Positions 46,485 to 58,709 of a stretch of DNA of 64,000 nucleotides are shown here, piece by piece; the first letter of the stretch is position 1, and every line of letters begins with the position of its first letter. This DNA is from Toxonevra muliebris (Eukaryota > Arthropoda > Insecta > Diptera > Pallopteridae), in NCBI GenBank assembly GCA_963691655.1, contig OY829329.1, positions 59,471,408 through 59,535,407 on the forward strand, written 5' to 3'. The notes below the pieces were generated by a model. It had not been told where the DNA came from and searched no databases. It saw only the letters and a list, made by a program, of their open reading frames with translations. Position numbers and translations under genes: made by a program.

Positions 46485-46646
46485 TTAACCTAACCTAACC
46501 TAACCTAACCTAACCTAACCTAACCTAACCTAACCTAACCTAACCTAACCTAACCTAACCTAACCTAACCTAACCTAACCTAACCTAACCTAACCTAACC
46601 TAACCTAACCTAACCTAACCTAACCTAACCTACCCTAACCTAACCT
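46485..46646. repeat. (CCTAA)n array, right part
   Basis: About 32 nearly perfect CCTAA units (one CCTACCCTAA variant). The + strand reads CCTAA and the - strand TTAGG. It ends abruptly in ordinary AT-rich sequence at 46647. Confidence 0.95.
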
Positions 46647-46649
46647 TAT

Positions 46650-47935
46650 ATTAATTTGATTTTTTCTAATTTTGTATAAGTGCGGACAGTTCGAAATAAC
46701 TAATGATGATCCGAAAGCTAGTTGCCCCATAGGCACTAATGGGGCTTATTTATTGGTAAATCTAAATGAACCTGAAATTTAAACGCTAAAATTCCTCTCC
46801 ACCCTTTAAACATACCCTATCTAGTATGCATATTTATATCTTCTCTTCTCAAGGCTTCATTCTTTTTTTTTTTTTGTTTTGTATTTCTGTTTTAATAACT
46901 ATTGAAAGCATATTCATTCTTAAACTTTTAATTAAAAAATCCTATCAATCTGTGTGTGTATGTCCTGTGTAAAAAATCAATCACAATTAAATTTTTTTAA
47001 CATTGCCATATTGAAATTATTCATTTTATATTGTAGCAAAAAAAAAGGCAGAAAAAAAATAAAAAAAACAAAAGGTAGCAGTTGCAACAAAGAACCAAAA
47101 CAGCAAATAGCAAAAAAAAAAAGAAAGAAATAAAACTGTAGCAGAGGAAAAAGAATTTCACAATTTTTGGTCATTTGTGAAAATTTTTCGTTAATTAAAA
47201 TTCCAATTAATTTCCTTGTGTGAGTGTAAATTTCAATCTAGTAATTTTTTTTTCTGTGTGTTTTTGGTCTTTATTGTAAAATTGTTTACCTCACGGTATG
47301 ACGTATACATGCATACATATGCACATCATGGAAATCAATTTGAATTTCATTTATTTCACATTCAGTATCGTTATGTCGATCAAATTGATTTTTATTACAC
47401 TTTACGTTGTGTGACATTGTTGCAGCAAAATCTTTTTTTTTTAATTGCGCGAAAATATTGTGAAGAAAACCGTTGATAATCTATATAAAATCTGTTTAAA
47501 AATTATGTAAAATGATTCGGGTTAAGAAGCATGAAGCAGCAGAAATAACTGTTGCGTGGTCATTCTCAAACGTTCTTCGCTGAAAGTTAAATCCGAAAAA
47601 ATTTTCGGATCCATAGAATTACTGTAGGTAAAACAATCTTTGATGTTTTTAGATTAACACTCAATTCTCACCAATTCCCTCTAAACTCAATAGATTAAAG
47701 TTTCGTAAAATATAGTGACATCAGCTTGGAAGACAAAAGCTAACAGATAAGAGGAAGTTAGAGTCAGTGTCAAGAATCCTAAGTTGTTTCAACAGATTTT
47801 TAGTACTTTTCTGGGTAGAGTTCAATGTGAAAGGTTCAAACCTGACCAAATACAAACATCTTCATTTTGAAATATACGGACCCGACATGAAACTGAAAGA
47901 CCCTTAGGCTCCCTTTATTTTAAAATGAAGCCAAA
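46650..47935. other. Non-coding stretch
   Basis: T- and A-tracts (46863-46876, 47041-47130) and short open frames without domains. Confidence 0.4.
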
Positions 47936-48600
47936 ATCAGATCAAAACTAAACCGGAAGTCTTACTTAATTAGTCCAAGATTCAGACTAAAATCAAATCA
48001 AAACTCAAATGAAAATTTATACCAAAACTCGGATCAAAATTCAAATCAAAACTCAAAGCAAAATTCGGACCAAAACTCATATCAACAACTCAGACTCAAA
48101 ATTCTGACTTAAAACAGGCCAAGTTTAGATAAAAAATCAGATCAAAATTAAAACCAAAATTTAAAATCTTACCAAAATCCAGGCCATGAATGAGTCCGAA
48201 ATTCAAACTAAAATTCAGACCATAAATGAGGCCGAAACTCAAACTAAAATTCAGACCATAAATGAGGCCGAAACTCAAACTAAAATTCAGACCATAAATG
48301 AGGCCGAAGCTCAAACTAAAATTCAGACATAGATTTAGACCAAAAAAAAGTTAAACCCAAAATTCAGACCAAAGCTGAAGACTTAAAAAAAACCTAATTC
48401 GGGTCAAACAACAGTCCAAAAATCAAATCAAAATTCGGATCGTACTCCGATCAAAATTCACAGCAAATTCTGATTAAAATTCAGAGTAAAAATCAAAACT
48501 CAGATGAACCAAACCAAACAGACTAAAATCTGACTAAATCTCAAATAAATTTCAGAACGATACAAGCTCAAAATTCATACCGACAAAAATAAATAAGTCC
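47936..48600. repeat. Degenerate AAAATTCAGACC repeat field with a 36-bp tandem core
   Basis: Variants of a 12-bp phrase (AAAATTCAGACC / AAACTCAAATCA) cover 650 bp. At about 48190-48325 a 36-bp unit containing CAGACCATAAATGAGGCCGA repeats three to four times almost exactly. The 36-bp unit is three degenerate 12-mers, so it is a higher-order repeat. A related patch is at 50205-50400. The open frame across it is an artefact of the period being a multiple of three. Confidence 0.75.
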
Positions 48601-48649
48601 TCAGATACCTGTGTTAGTTTTTCATCTAAGTGTTCAGCCCGTTATAGTA

Positions 48650-51600
48650 AAATTATCTACAGAATGTTTTTATCTCCCACCCTTATGTGCCTTGATTTCA
48701 ATTGTTATGATTCATTTATAAATTCCTTAATCTAATCTGACAGCTATTCGTCCCAAAGAGTATATTATAAAAATTGTAGGTTACCTGCCAGCCCACTGCA
48801 CCCTGATCTCAAATAAACTAGCTTGTCTCTAAGTATAGACAGAATATTAACTCTACAGGTAAAAGACAAAAACCACGGATATTTTATATGACTGTGTTGT
48901 GCTATTACAACTAAAAAGGTGAAATTTTCTGAAGGACTTCTTAGCGGCGGGGTATATTAAAAGCATATCAGCCTTTATGTAAGGATATTTCTTACCTAAA
49001 CTGATTCCAAACAGGAGCACAGTCTACCAATTTAAAAAATTTAGTACCCATAGAGTGACATAGATCCATAAATATCACTTGTAATGAGTAAGCACCCTTC
49101 AATTGCCCTCTATAAATTTATATGTCTATTTCATTGTTACTGCTTTAAAAAATATATATATATATATATATATTTCAACAACTTTCTGGCAAAAGCATGC
49201 TTCATTTTCAAACTTAATCTTTACAACTTTTAAAATTTATGTATAAGTTAGTAAGAAATGGTATTAGTAAAAGGTTACTAAAAAGGTAACAAACTCACCT
49301 CAGAAACTTTTCAAAAATAATCGTTTAATCAAAATAAACCACTTATTATCCCTGTTTGTTTGCATACATATACACGTAAAAGTTAAAAATGATATTAATC
49401 TAATTGTTTTTGCTAGTAAAAAAAATTATTATAATTTTCATAAAAGAAAAAAAAAAAGCTGGTTTAATTTAAAGTTTTCACATTAGGGTAATAAAAAAAC
49501 TAAACTATATTCATCCTTTCTGCCTTCACTAACTTAACGCATAACCTTTCGTCTTAGGGTATAATCAAGCTACAATATAATTATAGCAGGTACTCAACTA
49601 TAGCATAACATTCAGGACAATCTGCCAGTATTCATCATTAAATAATAATAATAGCAGTAATAATCAAACAAGACAATAACAACAACAACAACAGCAGCAG
49701 CAACTATTTAATGGTAATTTGTTACGCCTAAATGTAGGCACGCGTATATTTTTTTTTTTTTTTTTTTTTTGAGTCTAGCATAATTTTTATTGTAGAATGC
49801 AATAGTAGTAAAGTGGCAGTGGAACTCACTCATCGCATGTTAGCCACACGCGATATAAGTGAACATATCTCCGAAGGGATAACATATTTCGTGACTTTGT
49901 GGCTTACGTGTTTTTAGTTAGTATGTATGTATTTGTTTCAAATCCTTGATTGAGTTTGATGTTCTATCTGCATATCTATGTGTGTATATATTTCTACTAT
50001 GTGGTGCACAGTGTAATGAAAACCTAAAAAAAAGTGATCAAATTCAATAGTATCTGAAATGGAGTCTCAATAAGTAACAAATATTACATATAATTTAGGT
50101 TAAATACATTAGCTCAAAAAATATAATACATATAAAAACGATTGGGAAATGCTCTGGCTATTCAAATCTCACTCCTTTCGGTTTCGTAACACTTTAGACT
50201 AAACTCTAACCAAAAATAGACCAAATTCAGCTTAAGATTCAGACTAAAAATCTAACCGATACTCAGCTCAAAACTTAGACCAAAAGTAGAATAATATTCA
50301 GACCAGCATTCAGACCAAAACTGGGCCTCACATCACACAAAAAATTAGAATGAAATAGTCCAAAAGCAGGCCATCACTCAGATCGAATCTAGACAAAAAA
50401 TCATCTACAGTTACTGAATTATTAATACGTGATATAGTAACAGGGTAGAAACATCAATAGATTTTCCAAGTGGAAGTGGATTGAACACTGGTAATTACTT
50501 GTTTTTTATTAAAGTTTTAAATCATTCCGAGACTAGTTTAGTACCAGTTATGCAAGAGCCTTGATGACGGCCTTATTGTTTGAAGAGGTTGAAATTTTCT
50601 AAATCTTTCGCTACTTGACTGACTTACTACCCACAGTAAGTCGAAAAATGATAAAAATTAAAATTTTAAAAAATATATAAAACTTCGAAATTTATTAACA
50701 ACGTTGGTATCTCTTAAACTGTAGAAGTTTCACTGGCATGTTTCGTTCGTATTAGATTCAATTGCTTAGAAAATTTGAAATTTGCGCCATTGTTTCAAAT
50801 TAGAACGTTAACTACTTACTACCACCCCTCATGGTTTGTTGTTTGCATATTATTTAATAGCGTTTACACTTGAAGGGTGCTAGAAATTACCTGTCCGTAA
50901 GTAATTAACTTTTTAACTAAAATTACAAGGCAAGTACAAGACATAAATACAAACAAACAAATAAACACAGTTAGTCAGTCAACTTTTTACCTTCTAAATA
51001 AGTGCGCGTGTTTGATATAATTTTAGAATTTGACTTGTGGTTATGTCTTCAATAAAGAAGAGGAAGAAAGAGAGGGGGTGCCAAGAAAACGAGAGAGAAT
51101 GAGTAAGATATAACATAACCTAAAGAAGAAGAAGAAGACGAGGAAATTTCATTTAAGAAGTTATGTAAATAAATGAAAGTTTGTTTTCTTACCCACAATC
51201 ATGAGTTTCTTGATTAGGCCGTCCTCGGCCTCTGATTACCCTACGCTCACTCTCTGTCTGTAAAATCGTTCACTACTCATGATTATCATAATCAAAAAAT
51301 CTCAATATTGCTTTCATTTAAATTGCTTTTCAACAGCAGCACACTCGCTCGTTTCGAGTTTCTTTTGAGGAGAGATCAAGCGTATGAAAAGTTTTTAAGT
51401 GTTTCTTGAAAAGTTTTCAACAGCAACAACTTTGTTAGAATTTTACAATATTTAACATTTTTAATTTCACTTCTTGTTCTTTCGTATTCCATTTTTTTTT
51501 TCTACTCTTGGTTCAACATTCCAGTGGCTGGCCACCCTCTTACACAAACCAACGAAAAAAAAAAAAAACAAAAATGATTTTACAATTTGCAACTTTTCGT

Positions 51601-52250
51601 CTATCAATCCCGTCCGTTTGTCCACTCCACTCGTCCGTTCTTTCTCTGTTTGTGTGTGACGCATTGTTGAGCGTTATGTCTTGCGTGTTTAATATGAATG
51701 TGTGTGAGAGTAATTTTAGATCCTAAATTTAATTGCCTCATTTTCTTGAGGTACTCGGTACTTGCTACTGTCCACTGTCATCCCCCTCCACCCAAATTTG
51801 TTGAAGTGATTTGATTTGTTAAGCACCACCAAGTTCAAGTAGCTGGTAGTTACAGCTTGTGGGGTTGTTTCAGTGCAGTCAGTGATTTTTGACTCTTTTA
51901 TTATTTTTTGTTTTTTTTTTTCTTTTTTGTTTTGCCTATTCAATTTTGTATATAAGTTTGAATATGTTAATTCAAGTGGAATTAATTGTTTCCGGTGTTT
52001 AAGGTTTTTTGTTTATGCTTTTTGTTTTGAAGAAAAACTTCATACATTCTTTCTATTGCGGTTACTGAGTTTTTACCATTGACGCCTTAGATATTTGTGC
52101 ATATACCCTTGTAAAAATTCAGTATTTTATTAATAGGCTTTATTTTGTAGCATATTCATATAAGTTTCTTAATTCTTGTATTACTTTATTTTGATTGGTT
52201 TCGTTGAATTTTGATCAGTTTGATGAGCTCAAGTTTTGCGGTTTTGAAAA
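48650..52250. other. Non-coding stretch
   Basis: Includes an AT run (49151-49172), CAA/CAG triplets (49677-49703), a T-run (49749-49770), and the related AATTCAGACC patch at 50205-50400. No gene is supported. Confidence 0.4.
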
Positions 52251-52289
52251 TGCTTATACGTTCTTCGTATACTCTTCGACTATCTGGGA

Positions 52290-54340
52290 AGGTCACTATA
52301 GAAAAAGAATACAGAATAGAAAAGGAACTCAGCGTTGAAAAGAAGAAGAAGAGGAAGCTCAGCATTGAAAATGAATTTAGCTTAGCAAAGCTCGGTATGG
52401 AAAAGGATTTTTGCATATAAAATGAGCTCAGCTGAGTCTGTAATAAAAGAGGCTAAACATGGAGGAATCTAGCCGAGAAAAGTAGTTGGATATAAAAGGA
52501 GACATAGAGTGTAATTTTCGCTTCGAAAAAAAGTTCAGTATAAAAAACGAGGATAGAAAAGAAGTTCAGCATAAAAAAAAGACAAAGTATAAACTTCGGT
52601 AGTCTGAAGATATATAACCGTTTGAGTTCCCTAAAATTCGAATATGAGCTCAGGCTTTAAATGTTGTATTGTTGTCCGGCGAAATAATACTCTATCAAGT
52701 CAAAAATGTACGAAACTCTGAGATGTCTTGTGGAAAATTCAATCCCGACCTCAAAAATACTTTATATTCACTTAGACTTCAACTCTTTTTCTTGTTCTGG
52801 TGAAATATGACGTCTCGGATCATGAAAGTAGAAAGAAAAACTCAGAAGTCCATCTATTATCGGAACTTAACTTATTTACGTCCTTGAAGTACGAATATGA
52901 ATTCAGACTTTGGCTGGTCACGCTGTCCAGGCAATAAAAGCTAAAATATGTACTCTGATTTCGGTCATCTGGGCTAGTATGGAGAAATACGGTTAATAAA
53001 TATCCTTAGAGTTTAAAGCTGGATTCAGACCTCATTCTTAATTTTACTGGTGAAGTACAACTAATTCAGATCGTTAAGGCTCATAGTGGACTCATATCTA
53101 GTTTGTCTTTTCAGTTCTGGCGGAATACAACTGTCTCGTGCTCTAAAAATACAAAAATGAACTCAATTATCGCTCATTTGGGGTGAATTGATGAAATTTG
53201 ACTAACTGAACTAGGAACATAAACTCAGACTACGAGCATTTTAACTAGTAATCAGAGTTGGGTAGTAATGATTCCTTTAGGAATTAAATTCCATATCCAT
53301 TCCAATTAAAAGGAATTGTAATTGGTACTTTAATGTTTTCAAGTCCTTTGTAATGGAATTGACAAGGAATTGTAATCGGTAATTAAAATTTTTAAATTCC
53401 TAGGTAATGGAATTGAAAAAATTTTCGATTCCATTACAAGGAATTGTATTTTGTAATTAAAAAGAACTCTTTAAAGGAATTAAAAATGTAATTGAATAGA
53501 AAGGAATTTAATATTTAAGTGTAATCAATTACTTTCTTGGAATTAAATTCCAATTTAGTTGGAATGGTTCCTAAAAAAAATTGATTGCCTTTTAATTCAA
53601 TTCCAAAAAACCAAAAAAAAAAAAAAAAATCGGAAAATATTGTAAAATGCTTCTAATAAGCCGTTACGAGCGAATCAGTATAAATGCTGTTTTGGAATTG
53701 AGCTAAAAGGGAATCAATTACTTTCGAGGAGTCATTCCAACTAAATTGGAATTTAATTTCAAGAAAGTAATTCGAAAATTTTTGAATTCCATTACCTAGG
53801 AGCTTAAAAATTTTAATTACCGATTAAAAGTTTCAATTCAATTACCAAGGAATTGAAAACATTAAAATACCAATTACAATTCCTTGCAATTGGAATTGGT
53901 ATTGTAATGTAATTAAATTTACCCAGCTCTGCTCGTAATATATAACTGACTTAGACTATAAAAGTACGAAGATTGACTCAGAATCTGAACATCAGGGCTG
54001 GTTTGCCGAAATACAAGTAAATAATATCCTTAAAGTTCGTATATTAGTTCAGACTCCGACAATTAGCGCCCTTCTGGTGCAGTATGAATGACTTAGATCA
54101 TAAAAGCGCAAAGATGGACCCTGGCCGCAATTATCTGGGCTGCTCTGGTGAAATAACTATCATTCACGTTCTTAAAGTTCTTATATGGGCTCAGTTTTCA
54201 ACTATGAATATCTCGGGCTATAAAGATACACAAATTAACTAAAATCTCGATCGTTTGAACTATATTGATGCCAGTTGACTAATTAAGCTCCTTTAATTAG
54301 GAACACAGACCCAGACTACGATCACCTAGACTATTCTGGT
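52290..54340. repeat. Degenerate satellite-like field
   Basis: 52290-52600 has GAGCTCAGCATTGAAAA-type units of about 20-40 bp. From 52620, longer units of about 80-110 bp recur with drift: AAAGTACGAATATGAACTCAGACT, then a TCATCTGGGCT phrase, then CTGGTGAAATAC. The field is interrupted by the hAT-type element at 53253-53931. Confidence 0.55.
53253..53931. mobile_element. hAT-type palindromic MITE
   Basis: Ends CAGAGTTGGGTA and (reverse) CAGAGCTGGGTAAA are inverted, and flanks CTAGTAAT and CTCGTAAT agree at seven of eight positions, as for a hAT duplication. Almost the whole element is a long imperfect palindrome of GGAATTGTAATTGG-type sequence around a central A-run at 53610-53628. Confidence 0.8.
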
Positions 54341-54495
54341 AAAATATAATAAAGTTAATTTGCTAATACTTACATACAGCTTGATGTTTCAACTCTTTAT
54401 CACTTCTATTTCTAATACCACTACTGCCATCTACCAAAAAACTGTACAAGCTGCTTATAAATATTAGCAAATGGAAGTATTTCCCCCTTCCCCCT

Positions 54496-54513
54496 CCCCC
54501 CCCCCCCCCCCCC
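54496..54513. repeat. Poly(C) tract
   Basis: A run of about 18 C, uncommon in this AT-rich DNA. Its length in the assembly is uncertain. Confidence 0.8.
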
Positions 54514-54519
54514 AAAAAG

Positions 54520-57103
54520 AACACATGAAACAAAAACCAAGATGGCCTCAAAGAGCAACCCCCAAAATAATATCAGATAAAAATGAAATCATCACAAAAT
54601 ACCAAAACAGAAAAAGGAGAAAATAATGACAATATTTATTGATAGCTTTCTTTTATAGACTCCTCCCAGCCACACAGCCACCCATGCCAACCAAACAAGC
54701 TACCGTCCAACAATCCAAATAGCCAGTTGTGTAATTTTATACTTATGTCACGTAGCTCTATAAAATATTTACTATAATTTATAAACTTACATATAAAGTT
54801 ACCACACCCAGCGTGTATGTAGTAGTAAAGACTGAAAAGGAAAAGAAAGAAAAAAAAAAGAAGAAATATTTGATATTAAATTTTTGTAACAATTATTGTC
54901 TTGTCTTGTTATATTGATGTTTATGTTTTCTCATTTATGCATACTTTTAGGCACACAAAAATAAAATAAACATGTTTATTGCAATTGGTTAGGAAAAATT
55001 TAATTATATTTACGTGAATATATGAATAATAAGAAACATTTACATATGAAATTAAACTATATACCTTTCAATTGTAGAATTTAAACTTTAAACTGTTCAT
55101 TTTGTTTTTTGCCTATAAATATGCAATGATGCGATTGAACTAATCTAAAATATAAATTTTCACACAATATTCATTCTATCACTCAATTTGTGAAATTGTT
55201 TAAATTAATTTTCACAATTTTCTAACGACAGACAATTTATTTTAATATCTTTTAATACTTTTTTGGTATTTATTTATATTTTTTTTGACAAAAATATAAA
55301 TATTTTCGTATAGATAGACTAGAATAGTTGCCATTATTGTCAGCTCAGCATATGAAAGAGTTTGAGTACCACAAAAATATAGTCCTGCATTTAGTAACAC
55401 GGCAATGCTTATTTTTTTATTTATTTTCATTTGGAATTGAAATGCAACATTGATTTGCAACAATTTCATAGTTTCATTTTTGTGCAATATGTACAATTTA
55501 TATTTTTTCGATTTTTCTTTCCGTAGTTATTGACATGAAACAATTGCCCAATGAAAATAGTAGTTACCTTTATTGTCATACTTATTTTGTATTTTTTTGA
55601 TAGAGTTTTCATATGAATTTTTCACATCAAAATCCATATAAAAACATTGTCACTGTAAAATATCATTCGTATAAATTTTTGTAGATTTTTATTTATTTTC
55701 ATTTTTTATTTCCGTTTACGTTGATATTCAATTTCATTTGATTGCTTTCATTTATTTTAGTTTCGTTTCTGTCTGTTTTTTTTTTATTTTTATTTTGTTT
55801 TATTTTTATTGACTTTTAGTACCTATTTTTTAGTTTTCTTTTTCGACGGCATATTGCTATTGCTGTACAAAATATTGTTGCAAATATTGCTCAATTTATT
55901 TGCAAACATTGAAATAAAACGATAACCTATGTGTAACTACATATTCGTACATATTTGTTAAATATTTAAACTCAATCAATATTATAAAACTTTAAAAAAG
56001 CTCTAATAATAATAATTACTTATAAGTGTGAGCCGAATATAAGCTTCTAGCTCAGCTAATGGAAGTAAGTGGAAGCAATAAAACACATCTAACATAACTA
56101 ACAAACGAAATAATGTCGATTTAATTGATAATATCGAGTTTTTTACACACCTTTAAGTAGGATAAATGTAAAGTCAAGTCTACTACAACTTTTCAACTTT
56201 AAGTCTCAGTAAAACCTTGAGAAAAATACCATAAAACGAATAATATTTGCACTTCCCTTTTTTCAATTAAGATTTATCAATAAAAAAAAAACAATTGGAT
56301 CAATAGTACAAATTATAGCTTTCGTTTTTGAACGTGTTTGAGCAAACACGTGTTGACAAACGTTCGAATCCCGTGTAATATTCTTTTAAAAACAAGAACC
56401 TGAACTACATCTGCATTTTTAACACGTATATATAGCACGTGTAGTTAGAAGTTCGTGTATCTGCGCGAACCTTAACATTGAGCAGAGAAACCACCAAAAA
56501 CTTTCTTAGACACAAAAAAAAAACAACAACACATTTTGCATTTTCAAAATACGATTACTGAGAGTTAGACTTATCCGGGAAGCAAGAATTTCTTTAAGGA
56601 TCCTAGCGCGAATAACGTGTTAAGCTTCTTTCCCCCCCCCCGGATTCGCATTCATAATAGAGGCATAGAAACTCTTACATACAGCAGTATTCACCCGTGG
56701 GTTAAGTTCCAACTCATACATAAGGGAATCTACATTTTTTGCTGTTTTCTTCTAAGTCTTCCATGCATTGGAACTTTGAATGGGAACACATTCATACCAT
56801 TTTCTTCAATCTACTGTAAGATATTTTAGCTAGAATCATTATCGTGACTTTAAATTATTGACAATAAGTTTTCAACTAAAAATTTATTTATTCAGTACAT
56901 AATTTCATTTTAATCTTTATTAAAAAAAGGGAGATCGATTAGAAAATTTCAAGCTGCTGGCAGTTGACAGTTGATCGAATCTGATCGATCGAATCGACAT
57001 CCTAAAATTAGTTGATCGTTGGTCAATAGCCATCGTTAGATTCGCCATACGGCTCTATATCTCCATTTAGTTCTCAGTTTACCTACTTCAAATGGCCTAT
57101 GAT
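54520..57103. other. Non-coding stretch
   Basis: Very AT-rich, with T-tracts and no repeat family or exon I can support. Confidence 0.4.
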
Positions 57104-58701
57104 CAGCGATGCCAACTTGCGAGGAATTCCCCGAATTGTGGAGAATTTTACTTATTACGAGGAATCGGGGAATGAGCTGTTTTTTGCGGGGAATTAGAAA
57201 CCGTCCAGCTTTTAGTTAATAAAGTCTGTAGAATATTTTTTGTTAAATTGTATGTAATGTAAATCGTTTATCTTTTGCAATACTTCATATTTTGGGTCTT
57301 ATAATCTTCATCTCTTCTTAAGAGAGCCCTGCACTTTCTTAGTTTGGAGAAATTGATTTTTAAAAAAGTGTTTTGTAACAATTTCAAAGAAAAACTTGAA
57401 GTGCTTTCGTAGATATAGACGATTATAGCGGCGAGTGTCAGTCAGGCCAAAACAGTAGCGCAGCGCTTCGGCATCACTTTCGGCCGTTCAGAAAGGCTTT
57501 GCTATGCCTTCGTCCAGCATCTACTACTACTACTATTATGGCACAACAGCCCATGGAGGGCCAAGGCCGAGCTTTTCGCATCCATTCATGTTGTGTGAGT
57601 TATATTTATACACGAATGGAAGGGACCAACAGTTTTATGCCGAATCCGAACGGCAAAGTGAAAAGCTTTTCATAGGCATTTTTTTTACTCTTGGAGATTT
57701 GCCATTGCCAGCCAAGAGGTGGTGCCATGTAGACAAAATTTTATTTTATATTTTTGACTTTTTTGAGCGTGCCGAGATATGAACCCGGGCACCTCTGCGT
57801 AGCAGTCCAACACACTAACCACTAGGCTATAGCTACCACTCGTCCAGCATCTCCTGATTAATAATTCCGGACTACGATTGCATCGGTCACTGATCTGTGC
57901 ACTATGCAGATGCGAATCTCGGTTGTATTGGGCGGGAGGAAGGTCCATTGGGATTCGTCGATATATTTAGAAACCGATAGCAAAAACTTTGAACCGGTTC
58001 TTCTCAAAACAAGGTTTTTGCCATTGGCACGTACGGTCTAAAATTTAAATATGTTTTTCTATACAACAATGACCCCAGGACATGTTGTACTTTCGAAAAA
58101 AGTTCAATTTTTTAAAAAACTAATTTCGGCTGTCCGCCAAAATTCGCGAAGTTGAAGGACGGTAGAATTTATATATTTTGGTCAAACAGTCCCTGTTTTG
58201 GATCCATGTAACTAATCACTTATTGCATTTGGAAATTTTTATCGAACACGTTTCTTATTTTATCTTTCGAAAAATAAAAAAAAAAAAATCTTAAAAATTC
58301 AAAATGTAACCATTTTTTTTTTTCAAAAGGTGAACAATAGGAAACATTTTTTCTATTTATTTGGGTCAAAAGAAAGCCCATGTATTTTTCTTTGAGTGTT
58401 TATCTATCAAAATGAACGTCGAGTAACTCGGTACACCAGATTCATTTAAGCTTAATCGATTTTTGGAGTGGGTTCCCTTGAGACGAAATCCCCCATGTGT
58501 CAAAAGAATTCCGGAGTCAGAAAGTACCTTACTTTTAACCTACCAGTTCTGGAACGCATTAAAATAACATTAACCTTGATCAATTTTAAGCGTGTGCCGC
58601 TGTTATAATATAAAACTATACCGGTGCGGGGAATTTGATTGAAAATCGGGGAATTTCTCGACGGCTATCGGGGAGACAGAAAAAACGAATTGGCATCCCT
58701 G
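57104..58701. mobile_element. hAT-type non-autonomous element, copy B, with nested SINE
   Basis: Same ends as copy A (CAGCGATGCCAAC; reverse CAGGGATGCCAATT). Flanking 8-mers CCTATGAT and ACTATGAT match at seven positions. Shared internal blocks include AATGAGCTGTTTTTTGCGGGG, TAGACGATTATAGC, GAGTGTCAGTCAGGCCAAAA and AGAATTCCGGAGTCAGAAAG. It differs from A by carrying a SINE at 57523-57839 and a segment at 58000-58330 that A lacks. Confidence 0.88.
57523..57839 (-). mobile_element. tRNA-derived SINE with TAG tail
   Basis: A 13-bp duplication TCGTCCAGCATCT flanks it (57510-57522 and 57840-57852). On the - strand the head has A box TAGCCTAGTGG and B box GGGTTCATATCTC. The tail is TAGTAGTAGTAG. 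The body contains GCCGTTCGGATTCGGC, similar in idea to the GCCGTTCGGAA block of the CCTAA-tail SINE. This is a different family from the one at 37186. Confidence 0.88.
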
Positions 58702-58709
58702 ACTATGAT

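Noticed and set aside
46485..46646. A true chromosome end
   Set aside because: Ordinary sequence continues for over 17 kb on both sides, and the array connects to a SINE tail, so it is interstitial.
48096..48314. Repetitive frame with SLSFGLIYGLNF units on the - strand
   Set aside because: It is a translation of a 36-bp minisatellite, whose period is a multiple of three.
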